Positions 27,283 to 36,371 of a DNA stretch of 64,000 nt are shown here, one piece after another (the stretch's first letter is position 1; every line of letters starts with the position of its first letter). The stretch comes from Streptomyces sp. MMG1533 (lineage in GTDB: Bacteria; Actinomycetota; Actinomycetes; Streptomycetales; Streptomycetaceae), in NCBI RefSeq assembly GCF_001279775.1, contig NZ_LGDG01000156.1, positions 62,001 to 126,000 of the forward strand, read 5' to 3'. The notes below the pieces were generated by a model, which saw only the letters and a program-made list of their open reading frames with translations, had not been told where the DNA came from and did not search any database. Both the position numbers and the translations under genes were made by a program.

Positions 27283-28047
27283 TCACACGCCCTCCACGGG
27301 GCGCCGGCGCAGCCGGTGCAGCTTGTGCTTGAGGTGCAGCCGCCAGGCTGTGTCGTTCTGGCCGATGTGCAGCCGGGGGAGTGCGTGCGGGCCGGTCAGA
27401 GGGCCGGGGTCGATGGCGCAGGCGTAGGCGTACCCGGCTGCGCGTACGGCGGCGACGGCGCGCTCGTCGACCGTGCCGTACGGGTAGCAGAAGCCGTCGA
27501 CCGGCGCACCGGTCAACTCCGCCAGACGGGACCTGCTGTCGGCGACCTCGGCCTTCAGGGTGACGTCGTCGGCCCGGGTGAGATCGACGTGCGTCAGCCC
27601 GTGCGAGCCGATCTCCACGCCCTCGAAGGCCGCGCGCCGGATGCCGTCCGCGGTCAGCAGCGGCTTGCGCGGACCGAGCGCGTCCCAGGAGTTGACGCCG
27701 CCGAGCCGTCCGGGCAGGACGAAGAGGGTGGCACCGAAGTTCCAGCGGTGCAGCGCCGGGAGCGCGTGCTCGAGGAAGTCGGCGTATCCGTCGTCGAAGG
27801 TGAGACCGACCAGGCGCCGCCCCTCGCCCCGGGCACGGGCGGCGAACAGCTCGCGCAGGCAGACGCCGCGCAGCCCGCGCCGGCGCAGCCAGGCCAGCTG
27901 CGACTCCAGCCGCTCGGGTGCGACGGTGATGCGGTACGGGTCGTCGGAGCAGTCGCCCACGGAGTGGTACATCGCCACCCACGGGACCGGCCCGGGCCGC
28001 GCCGTGGGGAGTCTGCCGGTACCGGTGGATTCAACTGGAGCGGCCAT
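27283..28047 (-). CDS. Polysaccharide deacetylase (CE4)
   Basis: The 254-aa protein carries the NodB homology domain: TFDDGYADF (motif 1, metal-binding Asp pair), SHGLTHVDL (motif 2, metal His pair) and FCYPYG (motif 3). No signal peptide is visible, so it may act on a lipid-linked intermediate in the cytoplasm or be exported by another route. It overlaps the upstream flippase gene by 17 bp. Confidence 0.88.
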   Translation of the reverse strand: MAAPVESTGTGRLPTARPGPVPWVAMYHSVGDCSDDPYRITVAPERLESQLAWLRRRGLRGVCLRELFAARARGEGRRLVGLTFDDGYADFLEHALPALHRWNFGATLFVLPGRLGGVNSWDALGPRKPLLTADGIRRAAFEGVEIGSHGLTHVDLTRADDVTLKAEVADSRSRLAELTGAPVDGFCYPYGTVDERAVAAVRAAGYAYACAIDPGPLTGPHALPRLHIGQNDTAWRLHLKHKLHRLRRRPVEGV

Positions 28048-29899
28048 GCCTCAGCCTTCGTGTGACGGTACGTACGGAATGAAGCGCGGACGTGCAGCCC
28101 TGGGCGCCAAGGGCCCGTCCGAGCACGAGAAAGACGGTGCCAACGGTCACGCAGCCGACCGCGAGGCCCATCACCTGGGATTCCGGCCCGCTCGCGGCGA
28201 ACGCCCCCGCCGCCGTCGCGACCCCCGCCGCCAGTACCGGCCTGCTCAGTTCGGACAGCACCTGCCGGGAACGGATCGGGACCCGCGAGCTGCCGTACCG
28301 CGCGGCGGGCCCACGCGATGCCACGGGCTGTGTCGGGGCGGCGACCGTGCTCGGCGCTCGGGGCCCGAGCGTTCCCCCGACGGTCCTGGCGCCGTCCTGC
28401 CCCTTCGTCTTGTCCGGAGGGCCGACGAGCAGCAGGGCGGTCGTGACGGTGATACCGACGGCGTTCGCGGCGGCGACCCCCGACACGCCCCAGGAGCCGA
28501 GGAGCAGCAGGGCGGCCGTGACGGTGATGCCGACGGCGTTCGCGGCGGCGATCCCCGACACGCCCCAGGAGTTCACCGTCGCCTGCCCGATCCAGAAGGT
28601 CGCCGCGACGCCCGCGGCCATCGCGCCGGTCGGATACCAGGTGGGCCGCCCCGCCGAGAAGTACGAGCGGATCAGGACCCCGACCAGGGTCTGGCCGAGC
28701 AGCCCGAGGGCGTACACCCGCATGACGCCCGCCGTCACCACCGTGTCCTGTGCGGTGAACGCGCCCCGTTGGAAGAGGATCGCGATGATCTGTGGGGCGC
28801 AGGCGATCACCGTGGCCGCGCCGACGAGCACCATGCAGGAAGCCAGCGCCAAGTCCCGCTCGACGCGGGCGCGGGCCCGTTCGGTGTCGCCGTCGGCCAG
28901 TGCCTGCGCCACCACCGGGAAGGTGACCGTGCACAGCATCAGCGAGAGCGTCATCGGGATCTGGGCCACCTTCTGCGCGTAATTGAGGTGCGAGATGGTC
29001 CCGGCGGGAAGGGCGGAAGCGAGGAAGCGTTCGATCAGGACCTGGGACTGGCGGCACATGGCGAAGACGAGAACGGCACTGATCAGGGCGAGGTTCTTCG
29101 GGGGTGCCTCGACCCGGACACCGCTGGAGGCGGCCGGGTGACTCCTCAGCTGCCGCCACAGGGGCGGCAGTTGAGCCGCCACCATCAGGCAGCCGCCCAC
29201 CGCCACTCCGGCCGCCGCCGATCGCACGCCCCAACGCCCGCCGAGCAGGAACATCGTGGCGATGATGCCGACGTTGTAGGCCACGTAGATCGTGGCGGGC
29301 GGCAGGAAGCGGCGATGCGCCCGCAGGGCCGCGCTGCAGTACCCGGCGAGACCGAAACTCAGTACACAGGTCGCCGTCAACCGGGTGCAGTCGGCGGCCA
29401 GGCGGGGATCGGGCAGGCCGGGTGCCAGGGCCTCGACCAGGTAGGGGGCCACGCCGATGATGAGCGCGGACACGGCGACGAAGCAGAGGGACAGGCGGGG
29501 CAGGGTGCTGGCGACCAGGGAGCGGACCGGGTCGCCGGAGGCACCTTGAGCGCGCCGGACCAGGGCGAAGCTGAACGCCGGGATCAGAGCGAAGGCCAGC
29601 CCGTCCTCGATGAGCAGCGTGGCGGCGAACTCCGGTACGGTCCACGCCACCAGAAAGGCGTCCGTCTCGCTGCCGGCCCCGAAGAACTGGGCCAGCGTCT
29701 GGTCCCGCACCAGGCCGAGCAGCGCCCCCGCGACCGACAGCGACGCAGTGATCAGGGTGGCCTTGGCGAGGAATTTCCGGGTGACCGCGGCGAGGTCGGT
29801 GCCGTCCAGGGCCTTTGCGGCGGCCCGTGCCGCGGGTACGGCCGCCCAGTCGGTCCCGCGACCGGGAGCCTGCGGAGTCCGCGGCGGCGTCACGGTCAT
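28031..29899 (-). CDS. MurJ/Wzx-like lipid-linked oligosaccharide flippase
   Basis: The 622-aa MOP-superfamily membrane protein has about 12-14 helices; LVRDQTLAQFFGAG near the N-terminus and the GAFTAQDT segment are typical of MurJ relatives. It would flip the undecaprenyl-linked repeat unit for polymerization by the Wzy-like protein beside it. Start ATG at 29899 overlaps the Wzy-like stop (ATGA). A 25-residue transmembrane segment (SWGVSGIAAANAVGITVT and following) occurs twice in tandem, apparently a recent in-frame duplication. A ~60-aa loop after it is basic and disordered. Confidence 0.85.
   Translation of the reverse strand: MTVTPPRTPQAPGRGTDWAAVPAARAAAKALDGTDLAAVTRKFLAKATLITASLSVAGALLGLVRDQTLAQFFGAGSETDAFLVAWTVPEFAATLLIEDGLAFALIPAFSFALVRRAQGASGDPVRSLVASTLPRLSLCFVAVSALIIGVAPYLVEALAPGLPDPRLAADCTRLTATCVLSFGLAGYCSAALRAHRRFLPPATIYVAYNVGIIATMFLLGGRWGVRSAAAGVAVGGCLMVAAQLPPLWRQLRSHPAASSGVRVEAPPKNLALISAVLVFAMCRQSQVLIERFLASALPAGTISHLNYAQKVAQIPMTLSLMLCTVTFPVVAQALADGDTERARARVERDLALASCMVLVGAATVIACAPQIIAILFQRGAFTAQDTVVTAGVMRVYALGLLGQTLVGVLIRSYFSAGRPTWYPTGAMAAGVAATFWIGQATVNSWGVSGIAAANAVGITVTAALLLLGSWGVSGVAAANAVGITVTTALLLVGPPDKTKGQDGARTVGGTLGPRAPSTVAAPTQPVASRGPAARYGSSRVPIRSRQVLSELSRPVLAAGVATAAGAFAASGPESQVMGLAVGCVTVGTVFLVLGRALGAQGCTSALHSVRTVTRRLRHGRSS
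28427..28576 (-). repeat. 75-bp in-frame tandem duplication within the flippase gene
   Basis: Two direct copies (28427-28501 and 28502-28576) differ at only a few positions; both begin GAGCAGCAGGGCGG and end with CACGCCCCAGGAG plus six variable bases. The unit is exactly 25 codons. Confidence 0.92.
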
Positions 29900-31260
29900 C
29901 GTGCCACGGCCTTCTCCGTGCTCCCGGTGCCTCCGCCGACCGGAACCGGCGTCACGGCCTCCGCCTCGCCGCTCCCGGCCAGCGCCCACCACGCCACCAG
30001 CCCGAAGCACACGGCGGTCAGCACGGTGGAGGGGCCGCCGATGTCGGCGTACACGAAGTCGGTGAGCTGCCAGACCAGCACCCCACAGGCGACGAGCGCG
30101 CAGTCGAGGCCGTGCGCCCCCGGCCCGCGTGCCCGCACCACCGCCCGCAGCCCGCACACCAGCAGCGCCAGCCAGCCCCCCGCGAGTGCCAGCAGCCCGA
30201 TCAGGCCCTGTTCGCTCAGCACCAGCAGATACATGCTGTGCGGCGACAGCAGCGGCTGCCTTCGGTACGCGGACCCCGCGCCCTCCGTGTCGCTGCTCGA
30301 CGACAGGGCCGGCGAGGCGTACCCGTCGCGGTATTCGGGAAAGCCCTTCAACCCGACGCCGGTCAGCGGGTGTTCGCGCCACATGTCGGTCGCGGCCGCC
30401 CACATCGTGTACCGGTCGACGACGGACTGGTCGGGGGCGTCGGTGACCTGCCCGATGCTGTTGATCCGCTCCTGCAGCACCGCCGTGCCGACACCGAAAC
30501 CGCCCACCAGGACCACGCCCGCGGCGACCACGGCCGCAGCCACCTTGAGCGCGCGGCGCAGCCCGGCCAGCACCAGTTGCACCGCGCAGGTGACGGCCGT
30601 CGCGATCCACGCGCCCCGGCTGAAGGACAGCGCGAGCGGCAGCAGCAGCGCCGGCGCGCACAGGACGGCGACTCCCCGCTGCCGTACGGACGTCCGCCCG
30701 AGCGCGAGGCCCAGCGCGCACACCAGGCCGACGGAGACCACCGTTGCCATGCCCATCACGTCCTGCGGCCCGAACGTTCCGACCGCCCGGATCGGCTCGC
30801 CCTGATAGGACGCGCCGGTACGGCTGACGTACTGGTGCACTCCGAGGGCACCCTGCACGAGCGCGAGCCCCACTAACGACCAGGTCAGCAGCCGGAAGTC
30901 ACCCCGGTCGCGGATCAGCAGCAGGACCGCCGCCGGGACCAGCACGAAGATCTGCAGATACCGGCCCATTCCGGCGATCCCGGCCCCGGGCGAGTACGCC
31001 CCCGTGGCGGCGACGGCCAGCCCGACGACCGGCAGGCCCAGCACCACGGCGGCCGTACGCGACAAGGTGCGCCGCCGGTCCCGTACGAGGCGGATCGCGC
31101 AGTACAGCACCACGAGCCCGGACACCGCATCGGCGGGACCCGGGCCGCCGTCGCCGCTCGTGGGCAGCGGCAGCGCCAGCAGGGCGAGCACGGCCACCAC
31201 GGGCAGGACCGGCGTCAGGAGGGTGCCCCGGCGCGCGAGCGGCGTCAGTGCCAGGCTCAC
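29896..31260 (-). CDS. Wzy/O-antigen-ligase-like polymerase
   Basis: The 454-aa integral membrane protein has about 11-12 helices and a large periplasmic-type loop with HPLTGVGLKGFPEY and SPHSMYLLVLSEQGLIG, the signature of O-antigen ligase/Wzy (Wzy_C) proteins. It should polymerize or ligate lipid-linked repeat units outside the membrane. The GTG at 31260 is preferred because GGGGAG lies 9 bases upstream and the first helix follows; it starts 5 bp after the stop of the sugar-phosphate transferase gene. Confidence 0.86.
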   Translation of the reverse strand: MSLALTPLARRGTLLTPVLPVVAVLALLALPLPTSGDGGPGPADAVSGLVVLYCAIRLVRDRRRTLSRTAAVVLGLPVVGLAVAATGAYSPGAGIAGMGRYLQIFVLVPAAVLLLIRDRGDFRLLTWSLVGLALVQGALGVHQYVSRTGASYQGEPIRAVGTFGPQDVMGMATVVSVGLVCALGLALGRTSVRQRGVAVLCAPALLLPLALSFSRGAWIATAVTCAVQLVLAGLRRALKVAAAVVAAGVVLVGGFGVGTAVLQERINSIGQVTDAPDQSVVDRYTMWAAATDMWREHPLTGVGLKGFPEYRDGYASPALSSSSDTEGAGSAYRRQPLLSPHSMYLLVLSEQGLIGLLALAGGWLALLVCGLRAVVRARGPGAHGLDCALVACGVLVWQLTDFVYADIGGPSTVLTAVCFGLVAWWALAGSGEAEAVTPVPVGGGTGSTEKAVAR

Positions 31261-31265
31261 GGCTC

Positions 31266-32687
31266 TCAGCTCCCCGTCGGACGCACGAGCGTGGCCGCCG
31301 TGCGCAACAGGATGCACACGTCCTGCCACAGTGACCAGTCGTCGATGTAGACGTTGTCGAAGCGGCAGCGGTCCTCGATGGACGTGTCGCCGCGCAGCCC
31401 ATGGATCTGGGAGAGGCCGGTGATGCCGGTCCGCAAGCGGTGACGAGCCGCGTAGCCGGGGTGGGTACGGCTGAACTGCGCGACGAAGTAGGCGCGTTCG
31501 GGCCGCGGCCCGACCAGGCTCATGTCACCCCGGAGCACGTTCCACAGCTGGAGCAGCTCGTCGAGCGAGGTGCGCCGCAGCATGCGGCAGAACCCGCGCA
31601 TCTCGTGTTCGTTCGCCACGCTCCACCGGGTCGCCGCCTCGTGCTCGTCGACCGGGCGGTGCGTGCGGAACTTCAGCAGGGTGAAGGGTTTTCCGCCCTT
31701 GCCGATGCGCTCCTGCCGGAACACCACGCCCGGCCCCTCGCTGATCCGCAGCGCCACCGCGCAGACCAGCAACAGAGGACTGACCAGCAGCAGCAGCGTC
31801 CCCGACACAAGGATGTCGAGCGTCCGCTTGGCCGCGCTGCCACGGCGCGTCGCGGACAGTTCCAGGCGCCGGCAGGAGAACCCGGCCAGCCGCTCCTGCG
31901 CCGCATACGACGGAGACTCGTCGAGCTCCCACACCACGCAGCCCCCCTCGGCCAGCGCGCGCAGCAACGGACCCTGCTGGGCCCGCACCGAGGGGTGGAC
32001 GGTCAGTACCGCGCGCACGCCGTTCTGTACCACCGCCCGCTCGACCTCCTCACCGGTCGTCAGCACCGGCAGGCCCTCGGCGCCGTCCTGCCGTTCGGCC
32101 ACGATCCCCACTGGCCGCACCCCGCACTGCGGATGCCGCAGCACGGCGGCGGCCACGCGCTGCGCGGTCGCCGCCGGGCCGATGACGAGCGCGGTGTGCG
32201 GGTGGCGCAGCAGCGCCGCGCGCCACCTCGCGTGCACGGTGCCGCGCAGCGCGCAACTCGCCGCCGCCTGCACGGCGAAGCCCACCAGCAGGGCGCGGAC
32301 GGACAGCGCGTGGTCCGGCCGGTACGCCGCCACCAGCGCCGCGAGCGTCAGCCAGGCCACCGCGGTCCGGCCACATACGGCGGGCAGTTCGTCCAGGATC
32401 CCCGGCACCGGCGGTCGTGCGCGGTGCGGACGCAGCAGCAGCGACACGGCCACCAGCAGGGCCGGCGCGAGCGGACGGAACTGAGTCCCGGTCAGAGTCA
32501 GGGCGCCCAGCAGGGCGGCCGATGCGTCCGCGACGAGCAGGGGCATCGGCGAGGCCGGCCGCGCGGGCGGCCTGGGCGCGGTGAACCGTACCGGGACGGC
32601 GCCGCGCGGCGGCATGACCGAGACGGGCGAGAATCCGTGGTCCCGGGCCTGTGTGCCGGGGGAGGAGAGGGTGCTTTCCGCGGTCAC
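31266..32687 (-). CDS. Polyprenyl-phosphate hexose-1-phosphate transferase (initiating enzyme)
   Basis: The 473-aa PHPT-family protein has four N-terminal membrane helices, a central nucleotide-binding-like domain (VIGPAATAQRVAAAVLRHPQ), then a re-entrant helix and the catalytic domain: KRTLDILVSGTLLLLVSPLL, KFRTH, RRTSLDELLQLWNVLRGDMS, LVGPRPE and the C-terminal GITGLSQIHG. It would start the repeat unit by moving a sugar-1-phosphate to undecaprenyl phosphate. GTG start overlapping the upstream GT4 stop (GTGA). Confidence 0.92.
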   Translation of the reverse strand: MTAESTLSSPGTQARDHGFSPVSVMPPRGAVPVRFTAPRPPARPASPMPLLVADASAALLGALTLTGTQFRPLAPALLVAVSLLLRPHRARPPVPGILDELPAVCGRTAVAWLTLAALVAAYRPDHALSVRALLVGFAVQAAASCALRGTVHARWRAALLRHPHTALVIGPAATAQRVAAAVLRHPQCGVRPVGIVAERQDGAEGLPVLTTGEEVERAVVQNGVRAVLTVHPSVRAQQGPLLRALAEGGCVVWELDESPSYAAQERLAGFSCRRLELSATRRGSAAKRTLDILVSGTLLLLVSPLLLVCAVALRISEGPGVVFRQERIGKGGKPFTLLKFRTHRPVDEHEAATRWSVANEHEMRGFCRMLRRTSLDELLQLWNVLRGDMSLVGPRPERAYFVAQFSRTHPGYAARHRLRTGITGLSQIHGLRGDTSIEDRCRFDNVYIDDWSLWQDVCILLRTAATLVRPTGS

Positions 32688-33865
32688 GAGTGGATGGACT
32701 CCCTATGCTCTGGGGGCGCGACGCGTGGTGCGGGCCGCAGGCTGATCAGGTCGCGATAGACGTCCACGACCGCCTCGGCGGTGTGCCTCACGTCGTGCGA
32801 GGACAGGACGTACCGGCGCCCCTGGTGGCCGAGCGACGCGCGCAGCAGCGGGTCGAGCAGCAGTTCGGTGACGGCCCCGGCCAGCACCGCCGGGTTCTCG
32901 GGCGGGACCAGGCAGCGGGCGGCGAGCGTGGGAGGCAGGCTCTCGCGGGCACCGTCGACGTCGGTGACCACCACGGGCTGCCCGCAGGCCATCGCTTCCA
33001 GCGGGGCCAGTGCCATGCCTTCCCAACGGGACGGCAGAACGACGAGATCGGCGGCCTGGTACCAGGGGGCCGCGTCGGCGACGGCTCCCGCGAACAGCAC
33101 GGACCTCGGCGCCCGCGCCCGCAGCCGGTCGCGGTCCGGACCGTCGCCGACCAGGACGAGACGCGCGCCGGGCACCCAGCGGGCGACGGACCTCCACGCC
33201 GTCAGCAGGACGTCCTGCCCCTTCTGCCGGCACAGCCGCCCTACGCAGACGACGAGCGGCGCGTCGGGATCGACCTCGCGCAACGGGCCCAGTCCGGCCC
33301 GTACGGTGCCGGCGGGGGCGGGATGGAAGCGCTGCGGGTCGATGCCGTTGGGGATGACACTCCACCGCCCACTGATCCCGGCGCGCACGCCGGTCGTGTG
33401 CTCCGCCTCGCTCACGCACACCAGGAGGGAGGCCCAACGCGCACCCCACCGCTCCCACGCCAGCGCGAGCGCCGAGGTGGCCCCGCCGACGGCCTCGAAC
33501 GACCAGGCGTGAGGCTGGAACACGGTGGGGATGCGCCCCCGCACGGCGAGCCGCCCGGCGAGCCCGGCCTTCGCGCTGTGCGCGTGCACCAGATGGGGGC
33601 GCACCTCGTCGATCACACGGACGAGGTGTCGTACCTCCCGCACGAGCGACGGACCCGGTGACCGTGTCGCGTGCCAGTGCCGTACGTCCGCGCCCAGCGG
33701 CCGGAGTTCGGTGGTGAGCGCGCCGTCGGGGCAGACCACCGTGACGGCCAGACCGGCCGCGAGTTGTGCCCGTACCAGGTCCGTCACGACCCGGGCGACC
33801 CCCCCGTTCACCGGCTGGGTGAGGTGCAGGACGCGCGGCCGAGGGTCGGACGGTGACGCATGCAT
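32684..33865 (-). CDS. GT4 glycosyltransferase (EPS locus, first)
   Basis: The 393-aa GT-B enzyme has VLHLTQPVNGGVARVV (acceptor loop), HAHSAKAGLAGRLA, IPNGIDPQRF, VCVGRLCRQKGQDVLL and the SRWEGMALAPLEAMACG EX7E motif. It probably adds the second sugar of the repeat unit. The ATG at 33865 has GAGGAC 8 bases upstream and fits the domain edge; upstream codons in the frame are Arg-rich and not protein-like. It is the second gene of the operon, 50 bp behind the secreted protein gene. Confidence 0.9.
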   Translation of the reverse strand: MHASPSDPRPRVLHLTQPVNGGVARVVTDLVRAQLAAGLAVTVVCPDGALTTELRPLGADVRHWHATRSPGPSLVREVRHLVRVIDEVRPHLVHAHSAKAGLAGRLAVRGRIPTVFQPHAWSFEAVGGATSALALAWERWGARWASLLVCVSEAEHTTGVRAGISGRWSVIPNGIDPQRFHPAPAGTVRAGLGPLREVDPDAPLVVCVGRLCRQKGQDVLLTAWRSVARWVPGARLVLVGDGPDRDRLRARAPRSVLFAGAVADAAPWYQAADLVVLPSRWEGMALAPLEAMACGQPVVVTDVDGARESLPPTLAARCLVPPENPAVLAGAVTELLLDPLLRASLGHQGRRYVLSSHDVRHTAEAVVDVYRDLISLRPAPRVAPPEHRESIHS

Positions 33866-33915
33866 GTGCGATGTCCTCAACTCACGCCGGCACTCGGAAC
33901 GGGGAGGAACACGCC

Positions 33916-35064
33916 TCACTGCCGGGCGTCGACGGCGACGAAAAGCACGCCGGCCCAAGCCACGTCCCGCCGCGAAACGAACCGGAAGGCCAGCTGGTCG
34001 CCGCCGTACCGCAAGCCTGTTCCGAGGCTGAACACATCGGAGTCGTAGCCGAGGGTCCGGGCGTACGCCGGGACGCGCTGCGGCCGGGCCGTCCCGGGGT
34101 CGCTGATCGTGGAGTTCAGGATGTCGTCGCGGGGGTTGGCAGAGTTGGTGAGGGAGGTGACCGTGGTGCGGCGGGCCGGAAGGGCGGAGTGGGTGCGGGT
34201 GGTCGTGAGGGTGAGGGTGTCACCGGTTGCGCCGCGGTCGCCGTCGTACGTCACCAGGCCCGCACGGCCGCCCGCGCCCGCCGGGAAACGCAGCCCGCGC
34301 AACAGGATCTCTTGCCCCGCCCCGGACTTCAGTGCGTCGAAGCCGTCCCAGACCGCGAGGTGCCGCAGCGGCTTCGCCGCGTTCTCGTACGCCACCACCA
34401 GCGTCCAGCCACCCCACGCGCCGGCCGCCGACCTGCCCTTCGCCACGTTGACCTGCGCCACGGTGTACAGACCCCGCCCGCTCTGCCGAACCAGCCTCGT
34501 GACGTCCGCCGAGGCCTGGAAGGCGTCCGCACCATGAGCCACGCGGTGGCCGACGACCGTGTCCGCGAGGACCTGCCGGTACTTCCCGCCTGGTTCGGCG
34601 ACCAGCACCCGCCCGTTGTCCTTGGGCGGCTTCTGCTCGCCGACGCGCAGGTTGCCGCCCCAGTACAGCCGGGCGTAGCTGACCCGCGAGCCCTTGGGCA
34701 GACGGACCTCCGCGCGGGAGGAGTTGTAGGTGTTCGGGTCCTTGTCGACATCGACGTAGCTCATGTCGAAGTCGCCGTTCACTCCGGTCGCGCCCGCGCG
34801 CGCGGGCGGGCAGGAACGCGCCGTCGACAGCCGAGACCCGCGGACCGCCTTTGGCATACGGCAGTTGATGGAGACGTTGGCCGCGCGGACGATGCCGCCG
34901 TGCTGGAGCGCGTGGTACCGCTGGGCGAATGCGAGACGGGCCGCCTCCGGCGAGGGCGGCGCGGCAGGCGCGACCGCCAGGGCACCGGCGGGAGCCCAGA
35001 TACCGGCTAGGGCAAGGACGCCCACCGTCGCGCGGCGCACCAATGGGGCTAGGGAATTGCGCAT
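33916..35064 (-). CDS. Secreted protein of unknown function, first gene of EPS operon
   Basis: The 382-aa precursor has a signal peptide (LVRRATVGVLALAGIWAPAGALA) and a beta-rich mature region with DFDMSYVDVDKDPNTYNSS, RVSYARLYWGGNL and AGAWGGWTLVVAYEN. This is the pattern of actinobacterial secreted proteins annotated only as DUF3344-like; two Cys (INCRM and SCPPA) may pair. No catalytic motif is visible. It leads the minus-strand operon, so it may be a surface partner of the polysaccharide. The ATG at 35064 is chosen for the signal peptide; the ribosome site is weak. Confidence 0.75.
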   Translation of the reverse strand: MRNSLAPLVRRATVGVLALAGIWAPAGALAVAPAAPPSPEAARLAFAQRYHALQHGGIVRAANVSINCRMPKAVRGSRLSTARSCPPARAGATGVNGDFDMSYVDVDKDPNTYNSSRAEVRLPKGSRVSYARLYWGGNLRVGEQKPPKDNGRVLVAEPGGKYRQVLADTVVGHRVAHGADAFQASADVTRLVRQSGRGLYTVAQVNVAKGRSAAGAWGGWTLVVAYENAAKPLRHLAVWDGFDALKSGAGQEILLRGLRFPAGAGGRAGLVTYDGDRGATGDTLTLTTTRTHSALPARRTTVTSLTNSANPRDDILNSTISDPGTARPQRVPAYARTLGYDSDVFSLGTGLRYGGDQLAFRFVSRRDVAWAGVLFVAVDARQ

Positions 35065-35561
35065 GACCGGAGTTGCCCTTTCGGGAAAGAATGAGGTGTC
35101 AGAGGGGCAGCACAAAGGCGAGGTGCGCGCGGAAGGGGCGCGTTGAGGTGCGCGCCACTCTAGCCGCTATAAGCCCTAATCACGTTAAACCTGGCAAGTA
35201 TGTTGGACCGGGTAAGTCGGACTTATTTGAAATCGTCTTATCGGCGTAGATCGCGGGAAAGCTGCCGCGTGTTGACGCGACGCTGCGTGTCCCGCCGCCG
35301 GACTCATGCCCACCCGCCACCAGGGGGGACCGTGCCGGCTGCCCTGGGCAAGGCAGGTCGAGTGCGGTGCCGGCGCGAGAGCTGTTCCCTTTCCGTCCTT
35401 TCTCGTCCCGCGTCCCCGACGTCGAGAGTCATATCTTTCAGAGATCTCATATGAGGACTCGGCCATCTGCCGTATGCAGGGTTTCCGGACCGGTCGGCGC
35501 TCGTTGTGCACGGCGTCAGAAATTCTCTCCGGCTACTCACGTTGCCGAAGAAAGGAACACG
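35065..35561. promoter_or_regulatory. Divergent promoter region of EPS operon and small secreted protein
   Basis: 497 bp without a supported gene. The part next to the EPS operon (35160-35240) is markedly A/T-rich and holds an inverted repeat TAAGT-CGG-ACTTA at 35213-35225, a candidate operator; ATAAGCCCTAATCACGTTAAAC is close by. The part nearer 35500 leads the small secreted protein gene. Confidence 0.45.
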
Positions 35562-35843
35562 ATGAAGTCTCTGAAGGCTGCCGCTGTCCTTACCGGGTCC
35601 CTGGTCATCGCCGGTGCCGCCGCGCCAGCGTTCGCCCTCAGTGCTACCGGCGTGGCGCAAGAGAGCCTCAAGGACGCAGTGACCGTCCTCGACAACGGGC
35701 CCGTCCACGTCGAGCCGCTCCAGTCGTCGGATGCGCTCGACGTCAAGAAGAAGAAGGAGTCGCTGCTGAAGGCAGTGAATCGCTCGGCCACCGCCCTGAA
35801 CAAGGGCACCCCGCTGGTGGGCGGCCTGCCGCTGCAGGGCTGA
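35562..35843 (+). CDS. Small secreted protein of the LPLQG-ending Streptomyces type
   Basis: The 93-aa precursor starts MKSLKAAAVLTGSLVIAGAA with signal cleavage near AFA-LS, then a short helical region with a KKKKES run, ending GTPLVGGLPLQG. Streptomyces genomes have many small secreted proteins with this GGLPLxG end; their role is unknown. AAAGGAA precedes the ATG. A strong terminator follows, so it is a single-gene unit. Confidence 0.8.
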   Translation: MKSLKAAAVLTGSLVIAGAAAPAFALSATGVAQESLKDAVTVLDNGPVHVEPLQSSDALDVKKKKESLLKAVNRSATALNKGTPLVGGLPLQG

Positions 35844-35911
35844 CGACTACCCCGGACGAGATGGCCGCCGCTTCCTGATCCAGCTGCCGGCAATCCCTGG
35901 TGGTACTTCGA

Positions 35912-35948
35912 AGAGGGCCGATTCCGCGCCGTGCGGAGTCGGCCCTCT
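35912..35948 (+). terminator. Terminator after small secreted protein gene
   Basis: AGAGGGCCGA pairs with TCGGCCCTCT and, inside one mismatch, TCCGC pairs with GCGGA around a 5-base loop. Confidence 0.85.
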
Positions 35949-36371
35949 GCGCGGCCGGAGCTCTCCGTCGATCCTCGTACCCCTGCGGCGTACCCCTGCG
36001 GCGCTCGGGCGTATCGCGCGTCGGCGGCAACAGTGGGGCCCGCTGCTGGCGGCGGCGTGTGGCAAGCGTGAGATTCCATGCGGCCCCGGAATCCCCGACG
36101 CGAGGGGATTTCCGGGGCGCCCGGGGGCTCGTGGGAGGTGGTGAGAAATGCCCTGCCCGGATGCCCGTGCTCGCCCGCACCGGTCCCAACCGACGCTGGG
36201 AGCCGAGGCGATCACGGCTTCGGTTGTCCCACCACCGTTGCCCATCCCGTCGTCCAGGCGCACCACCCGCCGAGCTGTGAACCGCTCGTTCGTGTGGTCT
36301 TGTCGACGCGGGTGGTCCGTTCGGGTGAGAGAACGTCCGAGTCTGTTCCGGTATGTCTGTAGGGTGCCGCG
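35949..36371. other. Region before tyrosinase genes, one hairpin and weak frames
   Basis: 423 bp. It contains the hairpin at 36084-36117 and an Arg/Pro-rich 75-codon frame (36148-36375) that has a good ribosome-site-like GGGAGGTGGTGAG but poor third-position bias, so it is not called as a gene. Confidence 0.4.
36084..36117. terminator. Hairpin, possible second terminator
   Basis: CCCCGGAATCCCC pairs with GGGGATTTCCGGGG (one bulged T) around a 7-base loop. No T-run. It could shield the tyrosinase operon from upstream reading. Confidence 0.5.

Noticed and set aside
27560..30805. Open frame of over 1,000 codons on the plus strand opposite the flippase and Wzy genes
   Set aside because: Ser/Arg/Pro-rich without domains; the minus-strand genes there have clear membrane topology and coupled starts.
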